A stretch of 64,000 nt of DNA from a bacterium (GCA_016716565.1 JADJWC010000004.1:372001-436000), one strand, 5' to 3'; shown: positions 42,366-51,899, counted from the stretch's first letter. The notes: generated by a model not told the origin, from the letters alone. A program made the numbers and translations.

Positions 42366-43811
42366 ATGACAGATAAAATATCTCCGAAAGAGTCTATGAC
42401 AAACAAAGAACGAATGAAAATTCCAAGGCAGATTATGCCTGAGCAAGATTCAGTTCAAAGGAGAACTAATTTTTCTGAAGTAAATCTTGGCTTTACTGAA
42501 GAACTCGCAAAGATGGAAGCACTTAGATGTATTCAATGTCCGAAACCCACTTGTGTTGAAGGATGTCCCGTAGGAGTAAAAATTAATGAGTTCATCGCAC
42601 TTGTTGCTGAAGGAGATTTTTTAGGTGCATCAGCTAAAATGAAAGAAGATAATTTGCTTCCGGCTATCTGCGGGAGAGTTTGTCCTCAGGAAGAACAGTG
42701 TGAAATAAAATGCGTTGTCGGCAAAAAGAATGAGCCTGTTGCAATAGGAAGATTAGAAAGATTTGTTGCCGATTATGAGCGAGAAACAGTAGGTATTCGT
42801 GTTCCATCTCTGAAACCAAAAACCGGAAAGAAAGTTGCAATTGTTGGAAGCGGACCGGCAGGATTAAGTTGTGCCGGAGATTTAATTCAAATGGGTCACG
42901 ATGTTACCGTATTTGAAGCCCTTCACGAACTTGGTGGAGTTTTGATTTATGGTATTCCTGAATTCCGTTTACCAAAATCAATTGTTAAAGCTGAAATTGA
43001 TTCCTTAAAAACTCTTGGTGTTGAATTTGTAACAAATGCTGTCATTGGTCTTACAGATACCGTAGACGAACTTATGCAGAATGGTTACGATGCTGTATTT
43101 ATTGCGGTTGGTGCTGGACTTCCGTACTTCCTGAATATTCCAGGTGAAAATTTGAACGGCGTTTATTCTTCAAATGAATTTCTTACCAGAGTAAACCTGA
43201 TGAAAGCATATCGCTTTCCCGAATTTGATACGCCAGTATTCAATTGTAAAGATAAAAATGTTGCCGTATTCGGTGGTGGAAATACCGCAATGGATACAGT
43301 AAGAATTTCAAAACGACTTGGTGCGAAGAATGCATACATTATCTACAGAAGATCAGATGTTGAAATGCCTGCGCGAGAAGAAGAAATTCATCATGCAAAA
43401 GAAGAGGGGATTGAGTTTATTTTACTTTCAAACCCACTTGAATTTATTGGTGATGAAAATGGCTGGTTGAAAAGTGTAAAGATTCAGAAGATGGAACTCG
43501 GTGAACCGGATTCTTCCGGACGCAGAAGACCAATTCCGATTCCTGGTGCAGAATATATTTTGCCTATTGATATGGCTGTTATCTCAATTGGCAATGGATC
43601 AAATCCAATCATTCAAAAAACAACTCCCGATCTTCAATACAACAAATGGGGAAATATCTTAGTTGACGAAAACACGATGAAGACATCAAAGAAAGGTGTA
43701 TTTGCAGGTGGAGATATTGTAACCGGTGGTGCAACTGTTATTCTTGCAATGGGTGCCGGAAGAAAAGCAGCTACTGCGATTAATGAATATTTAATAAATC
43801 CGATAAGTTAA
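42366..43811 (+). CDS. nfnB: NADPH-dependent ferredoxin oxidoreductase large subunit (NfnB/GltD type)
   Basis: About 481 residues, with an N-terminal cysteine-rich domain for two [4Fe-4S] clusters (CIQCPKPTCVEGCPVG, ICGRVCPQEEQCEIKCV), an FAD-binding Rossmann motif (VAIVGSGPAGLSCAGDL) and an NADP-binding one (NVAVFGGGNTAMDTVRISK), then AGGDIVTGGATVILAMGAGRKAA. This is the GltD fold, but the neighbour is NfnA, not the large glutamate synthase subunit, so NfnB is the better name. ATG 42366 chosen; a TTG 15 nt upstream is in frame. Confidence 0.9.
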   Translation: MTDKISPKESMTNKERMKIPRQIMPEQDSVQRRTNFSEVNLGFTEELAKMEALRCIQCPKPTCVEGCPVGVKINEFIALVAEGDFLGASAKMKEDNLLPAICGRVCPQEEQCEIKCVVGKKNEPVAIGRLERFVADYERETVGIRVPSLKPKTGKKVAIVGSGPAGLSCAGDLIQMGHDVTVFEALHELGGVLIYGIPEFRLPKSIVKAEIDSLKTLGVEFVTNAVIGLTDTVDELMQNGYDAVFIAVGAGLPYFLNIPGENLNGVYSSNEFLTRVNLMKAYRFPEFDTPVFNCKDKNVAVFGGGNTAMDTVRISKRLGAKNAYIIYRRSDVEMPAREEEIHHAKEEGIEFILLSNPLEFIGDENGWLKSVKIQKMELGEPDSSGRRRPIPIPGAEYILPIDMAVISIGNGSNPIIQKTTPDLQYNKWGNILVDENTMKTSKKGVFAGGDIVTGGATVILAMGAGRKAATAINEYLINPIS

Positions 43812-43823
43812 TTAGTAACTGAT

Positions 43824-44462
43824 ATTAAATTTTTATACCAAATATTAATTTTTACATTTCTAGTTTCATCGACACAAGCTCAATTAGTTCGCGGTTATGG
43901 CTTTAAAATTGGGGCGACACTTGCAAAGGAAAATTGGGATTATTCAATTCCCGATGCCACTTTAAATCCAAATAGCAGATGGGGACTAAATTTAGGTGTC
44001 TTTAGTGAGTTTCTAAATGTACCTTATTTAAGTATAGTTACAGAGTTTAACTATGTTCAAAAAGGTAGAACAGTGGAACTTCCAGTCACATCGTTGACTT
44101 ATCCTGATGGTTCAGGTGACTATTTCACTTGGGATACCAGAGTTGATTACTTTGATCTGAGTGTTTTGGGGAAGTTAAGATTTGAAACAAGTGACTTTGT
44201 TCCATATATACTTATTGGTCCTAGAGTAGATTTCGAAATAAATCGGTATCAGTCACAAACTAATGTATTCAATATATTTGAACAAGAATTTAATGAAGTT
44301 TTGTTTGGAATAAGAACTGGTGCTGGTAGTGAATTTAATTTTTACTCTACTAAACTTCTGATCGAAATATTATTTGATTTTAATTTTACTAAATTATACG
44401 AAAGTGAGTATCTTAAAGTTAGTTCTGATTCATTTGATTTTAGATTAGGGATAATGTTTTAG
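43824..44462 (+). CDS. outer-membrane beta-barrel protein with a non-ATG start
   Basis: The conserved part runs from a signal peptide (KFLYQILIFTFLVSSTQAQ) through a barrel with GYGFKIGATLAKENWDY, FVPYILIGPRVDFEIN and a beta-strand C-terminus (FDFRLGIMF). The frame is open from the nfnB stop at 43811, but no ATG, GTG or TTG precedes the signal sequence; an ATT at 43824 is the only reasonable initiator. A GTG at 44073 would cut off the signal peptide and half the barrel. Either ATT is used, as in infC, or the start codon has mutated. About 212 residues from ATT. Confidence 0.7.
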   Translation: MKFLYQILIFTFLVSSTQAQLVRGYGFKIGATLAKENWDYSIPDATLNPNSRWGLNLGVFSEFLNVPYLSIVTEFNYVQKGRTVELPVTSLTYPDGSGDYFTWDTRVDYFDLSVLGKLRFETSDFVPYILIGPRVDFEINRYQSQTNVFNIFEQEFNEVLFGIRTGAGSEFNFYSTKLLIEILFDFNFTKLYESEYLKVSSDSFDFRLGIMF

Positions 44463-44489
44463 CGTTACTAAATAAACAACTTCATTGAA

Positions 44490-46124
44490 TTAATCTTGTG
44501 AAGAAACATACTCACACCCCTCAGGTATTTCAGGCTTGACTAATAACACATCTTCTCTCAGCAAACGAACCGTTCCAGTGGGATCACCTTTTTTCTTAAC
44601 AACATATTTTTTGAAAGTATAGGCAACCGGGACAATTCCCGCTGTTTTTGCTTTACTATGAAACGCGGCAATAGAAGCGGCTTTTTTCAAAACACTCTTT
44701 GGGACAGTTTCTTTCGTATTGTGTATCCGAAGAACAACGTGAGAACCAGACATTCCTCTAGCGTGAAACCAGTAATCATTCTGCTTTGCGAATTTTGTAG
44801 TGAGCAGATCATTATTCTTACTGTCCTTTCCAACATATAAATCATATTTATTATCAATCACATAATGCTTAAACTTAAAACTTATGTCTTCTTTTTCATC
44901 TGACTGCTGAGGCTGTTTGATCTTTAATTTATTCATTATTTCATCCAGTTCTTTTGAAGATTCGGTTTTATCCACGAGAGCTTCAATACTTCTTAAATTA
45001 TCGTAATCTCTCTTTGCGTTTTCAAATAGTTGTTGATTTTTTGCAAATGCAATTTTTTCATTACGTGATTTTTCAAAATAATAATCAACATTCTTTTGAG
45101 GAGATAATGCAGGATTCAAATCAATTTTAATCTGCCCTTCATCGGTAAATATATCATCAACTGTGATTGATTTCATCCTGCTTTTTAATGAGTTGATATT
45201 TGCGAGTAGAAGATTTCCATACTTATTGTACAATTCTTCTCTTGATCCTTTCTCTAATAAACCGTGCAGGTTTTGAATTTTATTTGTCACTTTTTTTAAT
45301 TCACGATCAATATAATTTTTTATCAGTTTCTCTTTGGAATATTTATCCTCCAGAAAATATTTTTTGGAGAGCAGGTAATTCTGTGCGTCGGTAATTGAAT
45401 CAAATTCTTTTTTTTCTGTAAAAGGAATACTTTTGAAGTGCTCAAATCCCAGATGAATTTTCTTTTCCTGCTTGTCAATGAATACACAAGGCCGACTATT
45501 CTTCGCTTCATTCAAGATTTTCTTCACTAAATGCCATGGTTTCGTAGCTGAATCATAACTCAATCTTGATTTTGCTTCTCTGATTACTTCACTTCCTATA
45601 AAAGGATATTTCTTACGAACTTCATCGAGATAATTATCTTCATCATTTTCTGCTAAAACTATTTCATTCCAGTGATGAATATAATTGACGGATAGAAATT
45701 CTTTTTTTATTTGATCTGATGATTGCTCTTCGACAGATTTAAATGCGTTCAGTTTATGTTCGTGATCAAGAAAATAAAAATTTGTGAACTTACCGCGAAT
45801 CGTAAAATATAAACTGCAATCGTTTAATTTTATTTTAATGATCCGATCGTTCTCCGCTATTTCAAACATTTCGATACTTTTAGTTAATGCCTCATTGAAA
45901 AAACTCAAAGTATTTTTTTTCGACCGAGAGTAATTTTTTCTGAAATTTATAAATGAATTTCCGGGAATGACTGATATTTCCAGATAGGTGAGTGATTCAT
46001 CTTTACTTAAAGCCAAAACTATCTTACTCTTTTCCTGAGAAAAAATATCTTCGATCACGGCATCTTTAAAATGTGAGTTTGCTTCGATGATAAATCTATT
46101 TAGTACAAAATAATTCTGCAGCAT
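44490..46124 (-). CDS. rqcH: NFACT-family ribosome quality control protein (RqcH/FbpA-like)
   Basis: A 544-residue NFACT protein. The N-terminal NFACT-N domain (FVLNRFIIEANSHFKDAVIEDIF) is followed by a coiled-coil section (residues ~240-400, many Lys/Glu/Asn) and the NFACT-R domain with YDLYVGKDSKNNDLLTTKF, WFHARGMSGSHVVLR and PTGTVRLLRE. In Bacillus RqcH recruits tRNA-Ala to add alanine tails to stalled chains; earlier annotated as fibronectin-binding protein. It is encoded alone, divergent from the PASTA gene. Confidence 0.9.
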   Translation of the reverse strand: MLQNYFVLNRFIIEANSHFKDAVIEDIFSQEKSKIVLALSKDESLTYLEISVIPGNSFINFRKNYSRSKKNTLSFFNEALTKSIEMFEIAENDRIIKIKLNDCSLYFTIRGKFTNFYFLDHEHKLNAFKSVEEQSSDQIKKEFLSVNYIHHWNEIVLAENDEDNYLDEVRKKYPFIGSEVIREAKSRLSYDSATKPWHLVKKILNEAKNSRPCVFIDKQEKKIHLGFEHFKSIPFTEKKEFDSITDAQNYLLSKKYFLEDKYSKEKLIKNYIDRELKKVTNKIQNLHGLLEKGSREELYNKYGNLLLANINSLKSRMKSITVDDIFTDEGQIKIDLNPALSPQKNVDYYFEKSRNEKIAFAKNQQLFENAKRDYDNLRSIEALVDKTESSKELDEIMNKLKIKQPQQSDEKEDISFKFKHYVIDNKYDLYVGKDSKNNDLLTTKFAKQNDYWFHARGMSGSHVVLRIHNTKETVPKSVLKKAASIAAFHSKAKTAGIVPVAYTFKKYVVKKKGDPTGTVRLLREDVLLVKPEIPEGCEYVSSQD

Positions 46125-46242
46125 TCTGTTTACTTAATTTTCATATGGACAAATAAAGTAATGCAATTGCGTAAATGCAAACGCGGCTAAACCTGTTTTG
46201 TTATAAATTGTATAAGAAAACAGCATTTGATATATTTGATTT

Positions 46243-47004
46243 ATGAAAAAATTCCTTCGAAATCCTCTATTCAAAAAAATACTTTACGGTTTACTGGGGT
46301 TCATAATTTTTATACTTCTGCTTGATAATTTGATCATGCCGTGGTTTGTCAGCTCACCGGAAACTACTGTGCCTGAAGTGATTGGAATGCAGGTCAACGA
46401 TGGAATTCGTGTACTTGAAGAAAAGGGATTCGAACCTGTGATAAGTGATACATCTTATGGTCTGAAGGTTTCAGTCGGGGAAATATTTCTGCAAAAACCG
46501 GATCCCAACTCAGTAGTTAAGGAAGGCCGTACGGTTTACCTTTTTATCAGTGGTGGTGAAAAGACTGTTGCTGTTCCTTTGTTAAAAGGTAAATCTCTAC
46601 TTGATGCAAAGTTTGCACTTGAAAGGCTTGGTTTGAAACTTGGAAGAGTTGAGAGGATTCCATCAAGTCAGCCGGAGGATATGATTTTTGATCAGCAGTT
46701 TGAAGAAGGTACTTCAATCAAACAAGGTGACTTTGTTGGTGTGACGATCAGTGCCGGAAAGGGTGGAGGAACGATTATTGTTCCTGATTTAATTGGTAAG
46801 TCGCTAACTGAAGCCCGGAAAATTCTTGCAGACAGTTCGCTGATTATTGGTAAAGTAAATTATCAGCCATCATCAACTTTGCTACCTAATACAATTCTCG
46901 ATCAATATCCTAGCAGTGGAAATTCTGTAAATCCCGGAAACGCAATCGACCTTTTTGTTACAAAACCGGCAGACTTAAATATTCCAAACGAGGAGAACGA
47001 TTAA
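46243..47004 (+). CDS. PASTA-domain membrane protein
   Basis: A 253-residue protein with a short basic N-terminus, one transmembrane helix (GLLGFIIFILLLDNLIM, residues ~17-33) and three PASTA domains (VPEVIGMQVNDGIRVLE, VPLLKGKSLLDAKFAL, VPDLIGKSLTEARKIL). PASTA modules bind muropeptides and beta-lactams and are usually on Ser/Thr kinases or PBPs; here there is no kinase domain. The gene is 1 nt before rpe. A cell-wall sensing or structural role is likely. Confidence 0.9.
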   Translation: MKKFLRNPLFKKILYGLLGFIIFILLLDNLIMPWFVSSPETTVPEVIGMQVNDGIRVLEEKGFEPVISDTSYGLKVSVGEIFLQKPDPNSVVKEGRTVYLFISGGEKTVAVPLLKGKSLLDAKFALERLGLKLGRVERIPSSQPEDMIFDQQFEEGTSIKQGDFVGVTISAGKGGGTIIVPDLIGKSLTEARKILADSSLIIGKVNYQPSSTLLPNTILDQYPSSGNSVNPGNAIDLFVTKPADLNIPNEEND

Positions 47005-47005
47005 A

Positions 47006-47659
47006 ATGGCTATCTTAGCTCCTTCGATACTTTCAGCAGATTTTTCAAATTTATCTCAGCAAATTCGTTTAACAGAAATGGGCGGAGCCGATTGGATACA
47101 CTGCGATGTAATGGATGGTCACTTTGTTCCGAATATCACGATTGGACCTGTAATTGTAAAAGCAGTCAGAAAAATTACTAAGCTGCCCGTCGATGTTCAT
47201 CTGATGATTGAAAAACCTGACAAATATCTTGAAGCATTTGCTGATGCAGGAGCAGATTATATTTCAATTCATGTAGAAGAGGTTGTTCATTTGAACAGGA
47301 CCATTAATCGGATAAAAGAACTTGGATGTAAAGCAGGGACCGTAATTAATCCCGCAACTCCTGTTGCGGCAATAACAGATATTGCTGAATATTTAGATCT
47401 GCTGTTAATTATGACCGTGAATCCCGGATTCGGAGGTCAAAAGTTTATAGCGAATTCCATACGACGCATTGAAGAAGCTGTAAACTTAAGATCGAGGTTG
47501 AAAGCTAAATTCTTAATTGAAATTGACGGTGGTGTTAATACAGATACAATCGTAATGGCAAAAAAAGCAGGAGTTGATGTTTTTGTGGCAGGTTCAGCAA
47601 TTTTTGATGCAGATAATATCACCGCCACCACCACTGAGATGAAAAATTTAATAAAATAA
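47006..47659 (+). CDS. rpe: ribulose-phosphate 3-epimerase
   Basis: Interconverts ribulose-5-phosphate and xylulose-5-phosphate in the pentose phosphate pathway. The 217-residue TIM barrel has LAPSILSADFSNL, HCDVMDGHFVPNITIGP, VDVHLMIEKP, MTVNPGFGGQKF and EIDGGVNTDTI; metal-binding His/Asp residues are all in place. Start ATG with GGAGAACG ahead of it, 1 nt after the PASTA gene. Confidence 0.97.
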   Translation: MAILAPSILSADFSNLSQQIRLTEMGGADWIHCDVMDGHFVPNITIGPVIVKAVRKITKLPVDVHLMIEKPDKYLEAFADAGADYISIHVEEVVHLNRTINRIKELGCKAGTVINPATPVAAITDIAEYLDLLLIMTVNPGFGGQKFIANSIRRIEEAVNLRSRLKAKFLIEIDGGVNTDTIVMAKKAGVDVFVAGSAIFDADNITATTTEMKNLIK

Positions 47660-47706
47660 TTATTTCGTATAAAGATCTTCATTCTACAATCAAATTAATT
47701 TGATAA

Positions 47707-48834
47707 TTGATATCCCAGTTAATAAATCTATCTAATGATAAATCTTTCAAATTATATAAGGAAAAGTATAATTATTCTTTGTTGCTTTTTCATGGACTGT
47801 ATGGTATAGAACTAAGGAATATCTCTTCTGATATTTTTCAAAAGCGAGATGAAAAATTTAGTCCAGACATTTTTTTAAAGAATAACGATTTATTAATTAC
47901 AGGTTCAATCAGAGATTTGCTGAATACAATCTCAACAACAAATTTAAATCATGAATTAAAGTCAGAAGCTCTGAAAGCAATTCAGAATTTTGAAAAATAT
48001 GAGACGATAAAATTTTCGATTGGTAAAAAGCAATTTGATTTTAGATTTGCATATTCAATGGGCATATTAAATGTTACTCCAGATTCTTTTTCTGACGGTG
48101 GTAAATATTTTGATCAGAACTCAGCGACTAATTACGCTTTAAAAATGATAGATGCGGGAATTGATATTATTGACATAGGTGGAGAATCAACTCGTCCCGG
48201 ATCAGAGCCTGTGACTGAAGAGGAAGAAATTAATCGTGTCGTTCAGGTTATAAAAAACATTTTGAGTGATAAGCCAGAAACCGTAATCTCAATAGATACA
48301 ACACGAGCAAATGTTGCAAGAAAAGCATTAGATTCAGGTGCAAAGATCGTGAATGACATAAGCGGTGGTACTTTTGAACCTGAAATTTTTAATGTTGCCA
48401 AAGAGTTTGATGCTGCGATGATAATAATGCATATTAAAGGAAAACCGAAAACAATGCAAGAATCTCCAAAATATGAAAATGTTGTAACTGAGGTCTATGA
48501 TTTCTTGAGTAAGCAGGTTGAGAGTGCTGATAGTATTGGTATAAATAATATTTTTATAGATCCCGGAATCGGATTTGGAAAGCGATTGGAAGATAATCTT
48601 AAACTTTTAGAAAGACTTGACGACTTCAAATCACTTGGGTATCCGATTGTTTTGGGGCTATCAAGGAAATCATTTATCGGAAATATCTTAAATTTACCTG
48701 TTGATGAAAGAGATGATGCATCAAATGCAATGAATGCTATATCTTTGAGCAAAGGTGCAAGAGTGATTAGAACACATAATTTCAAACAAGCTGTTGAGAC
48801 TTGTAAGCTTTTTAATTCGTTAGTGATAAATTAA
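47707..48834 (+). CDS. folP: dihydropteroate synthase with an N-terminal extension
   Basis: Makes dihydropteroate from p-aminobenzoate. The folate core begins near residue 117 with YSMGILNVTPDSFSDGG and continues with IDIIDIGGESTRPGSEPV, ISIDTTRANVA, IVNDISGGT, FIDPGIGFGKR and GLSRKSFIG. The 375-residue length is ~100 more than usual: the first ~110 residues (SLLLFHGLYGIELRNISS, then LKNNDLLITGSI) form an extra domain I do not recognise. The only start in frame is TTG at 47707. Ends 1 nt into cdaA, a common folP-cdaA pairing in Bacteroidota. Confidence 0.92.
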   Translation: MISQLINLSNDKSFKLYKEKYNYSLLLFHGLYGIELRNISSDIFQKRDEKFSPDIFLKNNDLLITGSIRDLLNTISTTNLNHELKSEALKAIQNFEKYETIKFSIGKKQFDFRFAYSMGILNVTPDSFSDGGKYFDQNSATNYALKMIDAGIDIIDIGGESTRPGSEPVTEEEEINRVVQVIKNILSDKPETVISIDTTRANVARKALDSGAKIVNDISGGTFEPEIFNVAKEFDAAMIIMHIKGKPKTMQESPKYENVVTEVYDFLSKQVESADSIGINNIFIDPGIGFGKRLEDNLKLLERLDDFKSLGYPIVLGLSRKSFIGNILNLPVDERDDASNAMNAISLSKGARVIRTHNFKQAVETCKLFNSLVIN

Positions 48835-49655
48835 TGTTCGAACTATTCAAAATAGGGTTTTTAACTTTTTCGTTTCTCGATTTGGTCGATATTCTGATCG
48901 TAGGATTTATTGTATACAAACTCTATGTTCTTCTCAGGGGAACTATAGCCGCACAGATTTTTATTGGTTTGATAATAATCTTGCTGATTTCGTTTGCAGC
49001 ACAGGCAATCCAATTTAAAGCACTCAATTGGTTACTGAAATTGATTACGGATATTTGGGTCATCGCTTTTGTAATTTTGTTCCAACCTGAAATAAGAAGA
49101 CTTCTTGTAATCCTTGCACGTAATCCTATAATGAAAATATTCAGCAAACACGATATAAGTGAATCTGCAGAAATTATTGCTGAGGCAGCATTTGAGCTTT
49201 CACAAAGGCAATATGGTGCATTGATTGTAATCATCAGAGAAACGGGAATACGGACTTACATTGAATCCGGTGAAATATTGAGTGCAAAGCTTAGTAAACC
49301 TTTAATCACTTCTATTTTCTTTCCTAAATCATCTTTGCATGATGGAGCTGTAATTGTAAAAGGCAATATTGTTGAAGCGGCAAGATGTACGTTACCGTTA
49401 TCTGCAACTACACAGGTTGATGGTGAAAACCTTGGTATGCGTCATAGAGCCGGATTAGGAATAAGCGAACAGGCAGATGTTATAAGTGTGATCGTCTCAG
49501 AAGAAACTGGAAGTATTTCAGTTGCGGAAAATGGAATACTTACTACCGGACTATCTAAAGATTCACTCAAGAAAAAATTGAAAGAATCTTTTGTCGCACC
49601 TACTGCAAAAGGCTGGAAAGCATTATTTGAGCAGTTCAAAGGCCATAAAAAATAA
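48834..49655 (+). CDS. cdaA: diadenylate cyclase CdaA
   Basis: Makes the second messenger c-di-AMP at the membrane. The 273-residue protein has three N-terminal hydrophobic segments (IVGFIVYKLYVLL, FIGLIIILLISFAAQAIQF, LLKLITDIWVIAFVILFQPE) and a C-terminal DAC domain with the catalytic DGA (SSLHDGAVIVKGN) and RHRAG (LGMRHRAGLGISEQ) motifs. The ATG overlaps the folP stop. c-di-AMP usually controls potassium and osmotic balance or cell-wall homeostasis. Confidence 0.96.
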   Translation: MFELFKIGFLTFSFLDLVDILIVGFIVYKLYVLLRGTIAAQIFIGLIIILLISFAAQAIQFKALNWLLKLITDIWVIAFVILFQPEIRRLLVILARNPIMKIFSKHDISESAEIIAEAAFELSQRQYGALIVIIRETGIRTYIESGEILSAKLSKPLITSIFFPKSSLHDGAVIVKGNIVEAARCTLPLSATTQVDGENLGMRHRAGLGISEQADVISVIVSEETGSISVAENGILTTGLSKDSLKKKLKESFVAPTAKGWKALFEQFKGHKK

Positions 49656-50316
49656 TTCATTTCAAATCTGTGCAGTCATTCCTTTTTATAATGAAAAAGA
49701 GACGCTGGGAAAAATTTTAAATGAAACTCTGAATTATGTCAATGTAATTTTTGCGGTGAATGATGGCTCCGATGATGGCTGGATTTATGAGAATAATAAC
49801 GATCGAGTCTACATCATAAATCTTGACAGAAATTATGGAAAGGGTAAAGCCTTAAGTGCAGGATTTGAAGCAGCAAAAAAAAATGGAATCGATAAAATCA
49901 TCACTCTTGATGCTGATCTTCAGCATGATCCTAAATATATACCTCAACTTTTAAAAGGATTGAGTTTATATGATGTGGTAATTGGAAACCGTTTAAAAAA
50001 TATTACCGATATGCCAATTCAAAGAAAAATGAGCAACAAACTAACATCATTTTTGCTATCGATAAAAACCGGTCAGAAAATTATAGATAGTCAATGTGGT
50101 TTTAGAGTATACAGATTAGAAGTAATTAAAAGTATACAAACAAGATACCCCGGATTTGAAGCTGAAAGTGAAATGATCATAAGAGCTGCTGAGAAAGGTT
50201 ATAAGATTGGATTTGTCGATGTTCCAACTATCTATGGAAATGAAACAAGTAAAATGAAACCATTTCAGGCGATAATAGGATTTTTACGGGTCTTGTTTTC
50301 GTCTACCAGGAATTAA
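49627..50316 (+). CDS. family 2 glycosyltransferase
   Basis: A GT-A fold enzyme with ICAVIPFYNEKETLGKIL, the nucleotide-binding FAVNDGSDDGW, GKGKALSAGFEAAK, DADLQHDPKYIPQ (DxD-type) and DSQCGFRVYRLEV. It resembles DPM1/polyprenol-phosphate mannosyl- or glucosyltransferases, without membrane helices. The start is uncertain: no ATG precedes the core, so a TTG at 49627 (230 residues) or 49591 is used, overlapping the end of cdaA by ~30 nt. Probably adds sugar to a polyprenol carrier. Confidence 0.85.
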   Translation: MSSSKAIKNNSFQICAVIPFYNEKETLGKILNETLNYVNVIFAVNDGSDDGWIYENNNDRVYIINLDRNYGKGKALSAGFEAAKKNGIDKIITLDADLQHDPKYIPQLLKGLSLYDVVIGNRLKNITDMPIQRKMSNKLTSFLLSIKTGQKIIDSQCGFRVYRLEVIKSIQTRYPGFEAESEMIIRAAEKGYKIGFVDVPTIYGNETSKMKPFQAIIGFLRVLFSSTRN

Positions 50317-50407
50317 TTTTCGAGTCGTATTAAAACTATTTCTGAGTTATTTTTGCAGAAGAATGAATTTCCTAAATAGTATAACTAACTAATTCAGGAG
50401 GGATAAA

Positions 50408-51085
50408 ATGAAACTTAGATATTTTTCACATTCAGCTTTTCAATTAACAACATCTGTTGGAACAAAAATTTTAATAGATCCATTTTTATCCGGAAACCCA
50501 ACAGCACCTGTTAAAGCTAAAGATGTTAAAGCTGACTATATTATTTTAACGCATGCACATGGTGATCACATTGGAGATAGTTTTGATATAGCGAAACGTT
50601 GTAATTCGACATTCATCTGTGTTAATGAACTTGCAAATTATTGCAGTTCCAAAGGATTCAAAGCGCATAATATGCATATTGGAGGAAGTCATAATTTTGA
50701 ATTTGGCCAAGTCAAATTTACTATTGCTCATCATGGTTCTTTAACACCTGATAATCACTATGGTGGTGAACCAGCTGGTGTGATAATTTCAGCAGAAAAC
50801 AAAAATATTTACCACACCGGTGATACCGGACTTTTTTATGATATGAAACTAATCGGCGAAATGAACTCAATTGATTATATGCTTTTGCCGATAGGAGACA
50901 ATTTCACAATGGGCATTACTGATGCAGTAAAAGCTGTTGAATTTGTATCTCCCAAAATAGCAATACCAATGCATTACAATACTTTTCCTGTAATTTCAGC
51001 GGATCCGGATGAATTCAAAAAATTAAGTGAATCGAAGGGCTACAAAGTAAAAGTTCTTAAGTTTGGAGAAGAAATAGAATTATAA
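50408..51085 (+). CDS. MBL-fold metal-dependent hydrolase (UPF0173-like)
   Basis: A 225-residue metallo-beta-lactamase-fold protein. The metal motif is THAHGDHIGD (residues ~56-65), followed by AHHGS, YHTGDTGLFYDM and a final AIPMHYNTFPVI. This matches the YtkL/UlaG-like UPF0173 family, of unknown physiological substrate. Strong ribosome site CAGGAGGG ahead of the ATG. It is a single gene before parA. Confidence 0.92.
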   Translation: MKLRYFSHSAFQLTTSVGTKILIDPFLSGNPTAPVKAKDVKADYIILTHAHGDHIGDSFDIAKRCNSTFICVNELANYCSSKGFKAHNMHIGGSHNFEFGQVKFTIAHHGSLTPDNHYGGEPAGVIISAENKNIYHTGDTGLFYDMKLIGEMNSIDYMLLPIGDNFTMGITDAVKAVEFVSPKIAIPMHYNTFPVISADPDEFKKLSESKGYKVKVLKFGEEIEL

Positions 51086-51113
51086 GTAAACTTGAATATA
51101 AATTAATTACTTA

Positions 51114-51899
51114 ATGACAAAAATAATTGCAATAGCTAATCAAAAAGGTGGAGTTGGTAAAACGACGACTGCCATAAATTTATCTTCATTACTTGCAGCG
51201 GCAGAGATGAAAACTCTTTTGATTGATATTGATCCTCAGTCTAATTCATCTTCTGGTCTTAGTATATTCAAACATAGTCCATCGGTGTATGAAGTACTTG
51301 TTGACAGTCTGAACATTAAAGATGTAATTATTGAATCTTATATGCCTTTTCTTGATTTACTTCCTTCAAACATTAATCTTGTTGGGGCTGAAATCGAAAT
51401 GGTTGAACTTCCAAAACGGGAGACGATCTTGAAAGAAGCATTACGTGAAGTTAATGGAAGATACGATTATATTTTAATCGATTGTCCGCCTTCTCTTGGC
51501 CTTTTAACGTTGAATGCACTTACTGCAGCTGATTCAGTTTTGATTCCGGTTCAATGTGAGTATTTTGCGCTTGAAGGATTAGGTCAGCTATTAAATACTA
51601 TTAATATTGTAAAGCAGTATTATAATAGTAATCTTTCTATTGAAGGAGTTCTCCTTACGATGTTTGATACACGGCTTCGTCTTTCACATCAGGTTGCTGA
51701 AGAAGTGCGGAAATATTTTGGTGAAAAGGTGTTCAATACAGTAATCAACCGTAACGTCAGGATTTCAGAAGCTCCAAGTTTTGGGAAACCAATTATTTTA
51801 TACGATGCTGTATCAACAGGTGCTCAAAATTATATGGCATTAGCAGCAGAATTAATCGAAAGAAATTCAAAATCTATTAAAACTTTAAATAATGAGTAA
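51114..51899 (+). CDS. parA: chromosome partitioning ATPase ParA
   Basis: Deviant Walker ATPase that moves ParB-parS complexes. The 261-residue protein has IANQKGGVGKTTTAINLS, the LLIDIDPQSNSSSGL motif, YILIDCPPSLGLLTLNAL and SEAPSFGKPI. It overlaps parB by 8 nt, the normal soj-spo0J arrangement. No replication origin genes (dnaA, gidA, mnmE) are visible beside it. Confidence 0.97.
   Translation: MTKIIAIANQKGGVGKTTTAINLSSLLAAAEMKTLLIDIDPQSNSSSGLSIFKHSPSVYEVLVDSLNIKDVIIESYMPFLDLLPSNINLVGAEIEMVELPKRETILKEALREVNGRYDYILIDCPPSLGLLTLNALTAADSVLIPVQCEYFALEGLGQLLNTINIVKQYYNSNLSIEGVLLTMFDTRLRLSHQVAEEVRKYFGEKVFNTVINRNVRISEAPSFGKPIILYDAVSTGAQNYMALAAELIERNSKSIKTLNNE

Noticed and set aside
42366..43811. 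Glutamate synthase small subunit GltD
   Set aside because: The fold is the same, but the adjacent gene is the NfnA-type reductase and no GltB large subunit is present nearby.
44490..46124. Fibronectin-binding adhesin
   Set aside because: Older name for NFACT proteins; the domain order (NFACT-N, coiled coil, NFACT-R) and the absence of a signal peptide fit a cytosolic ribosome-quality-control role.
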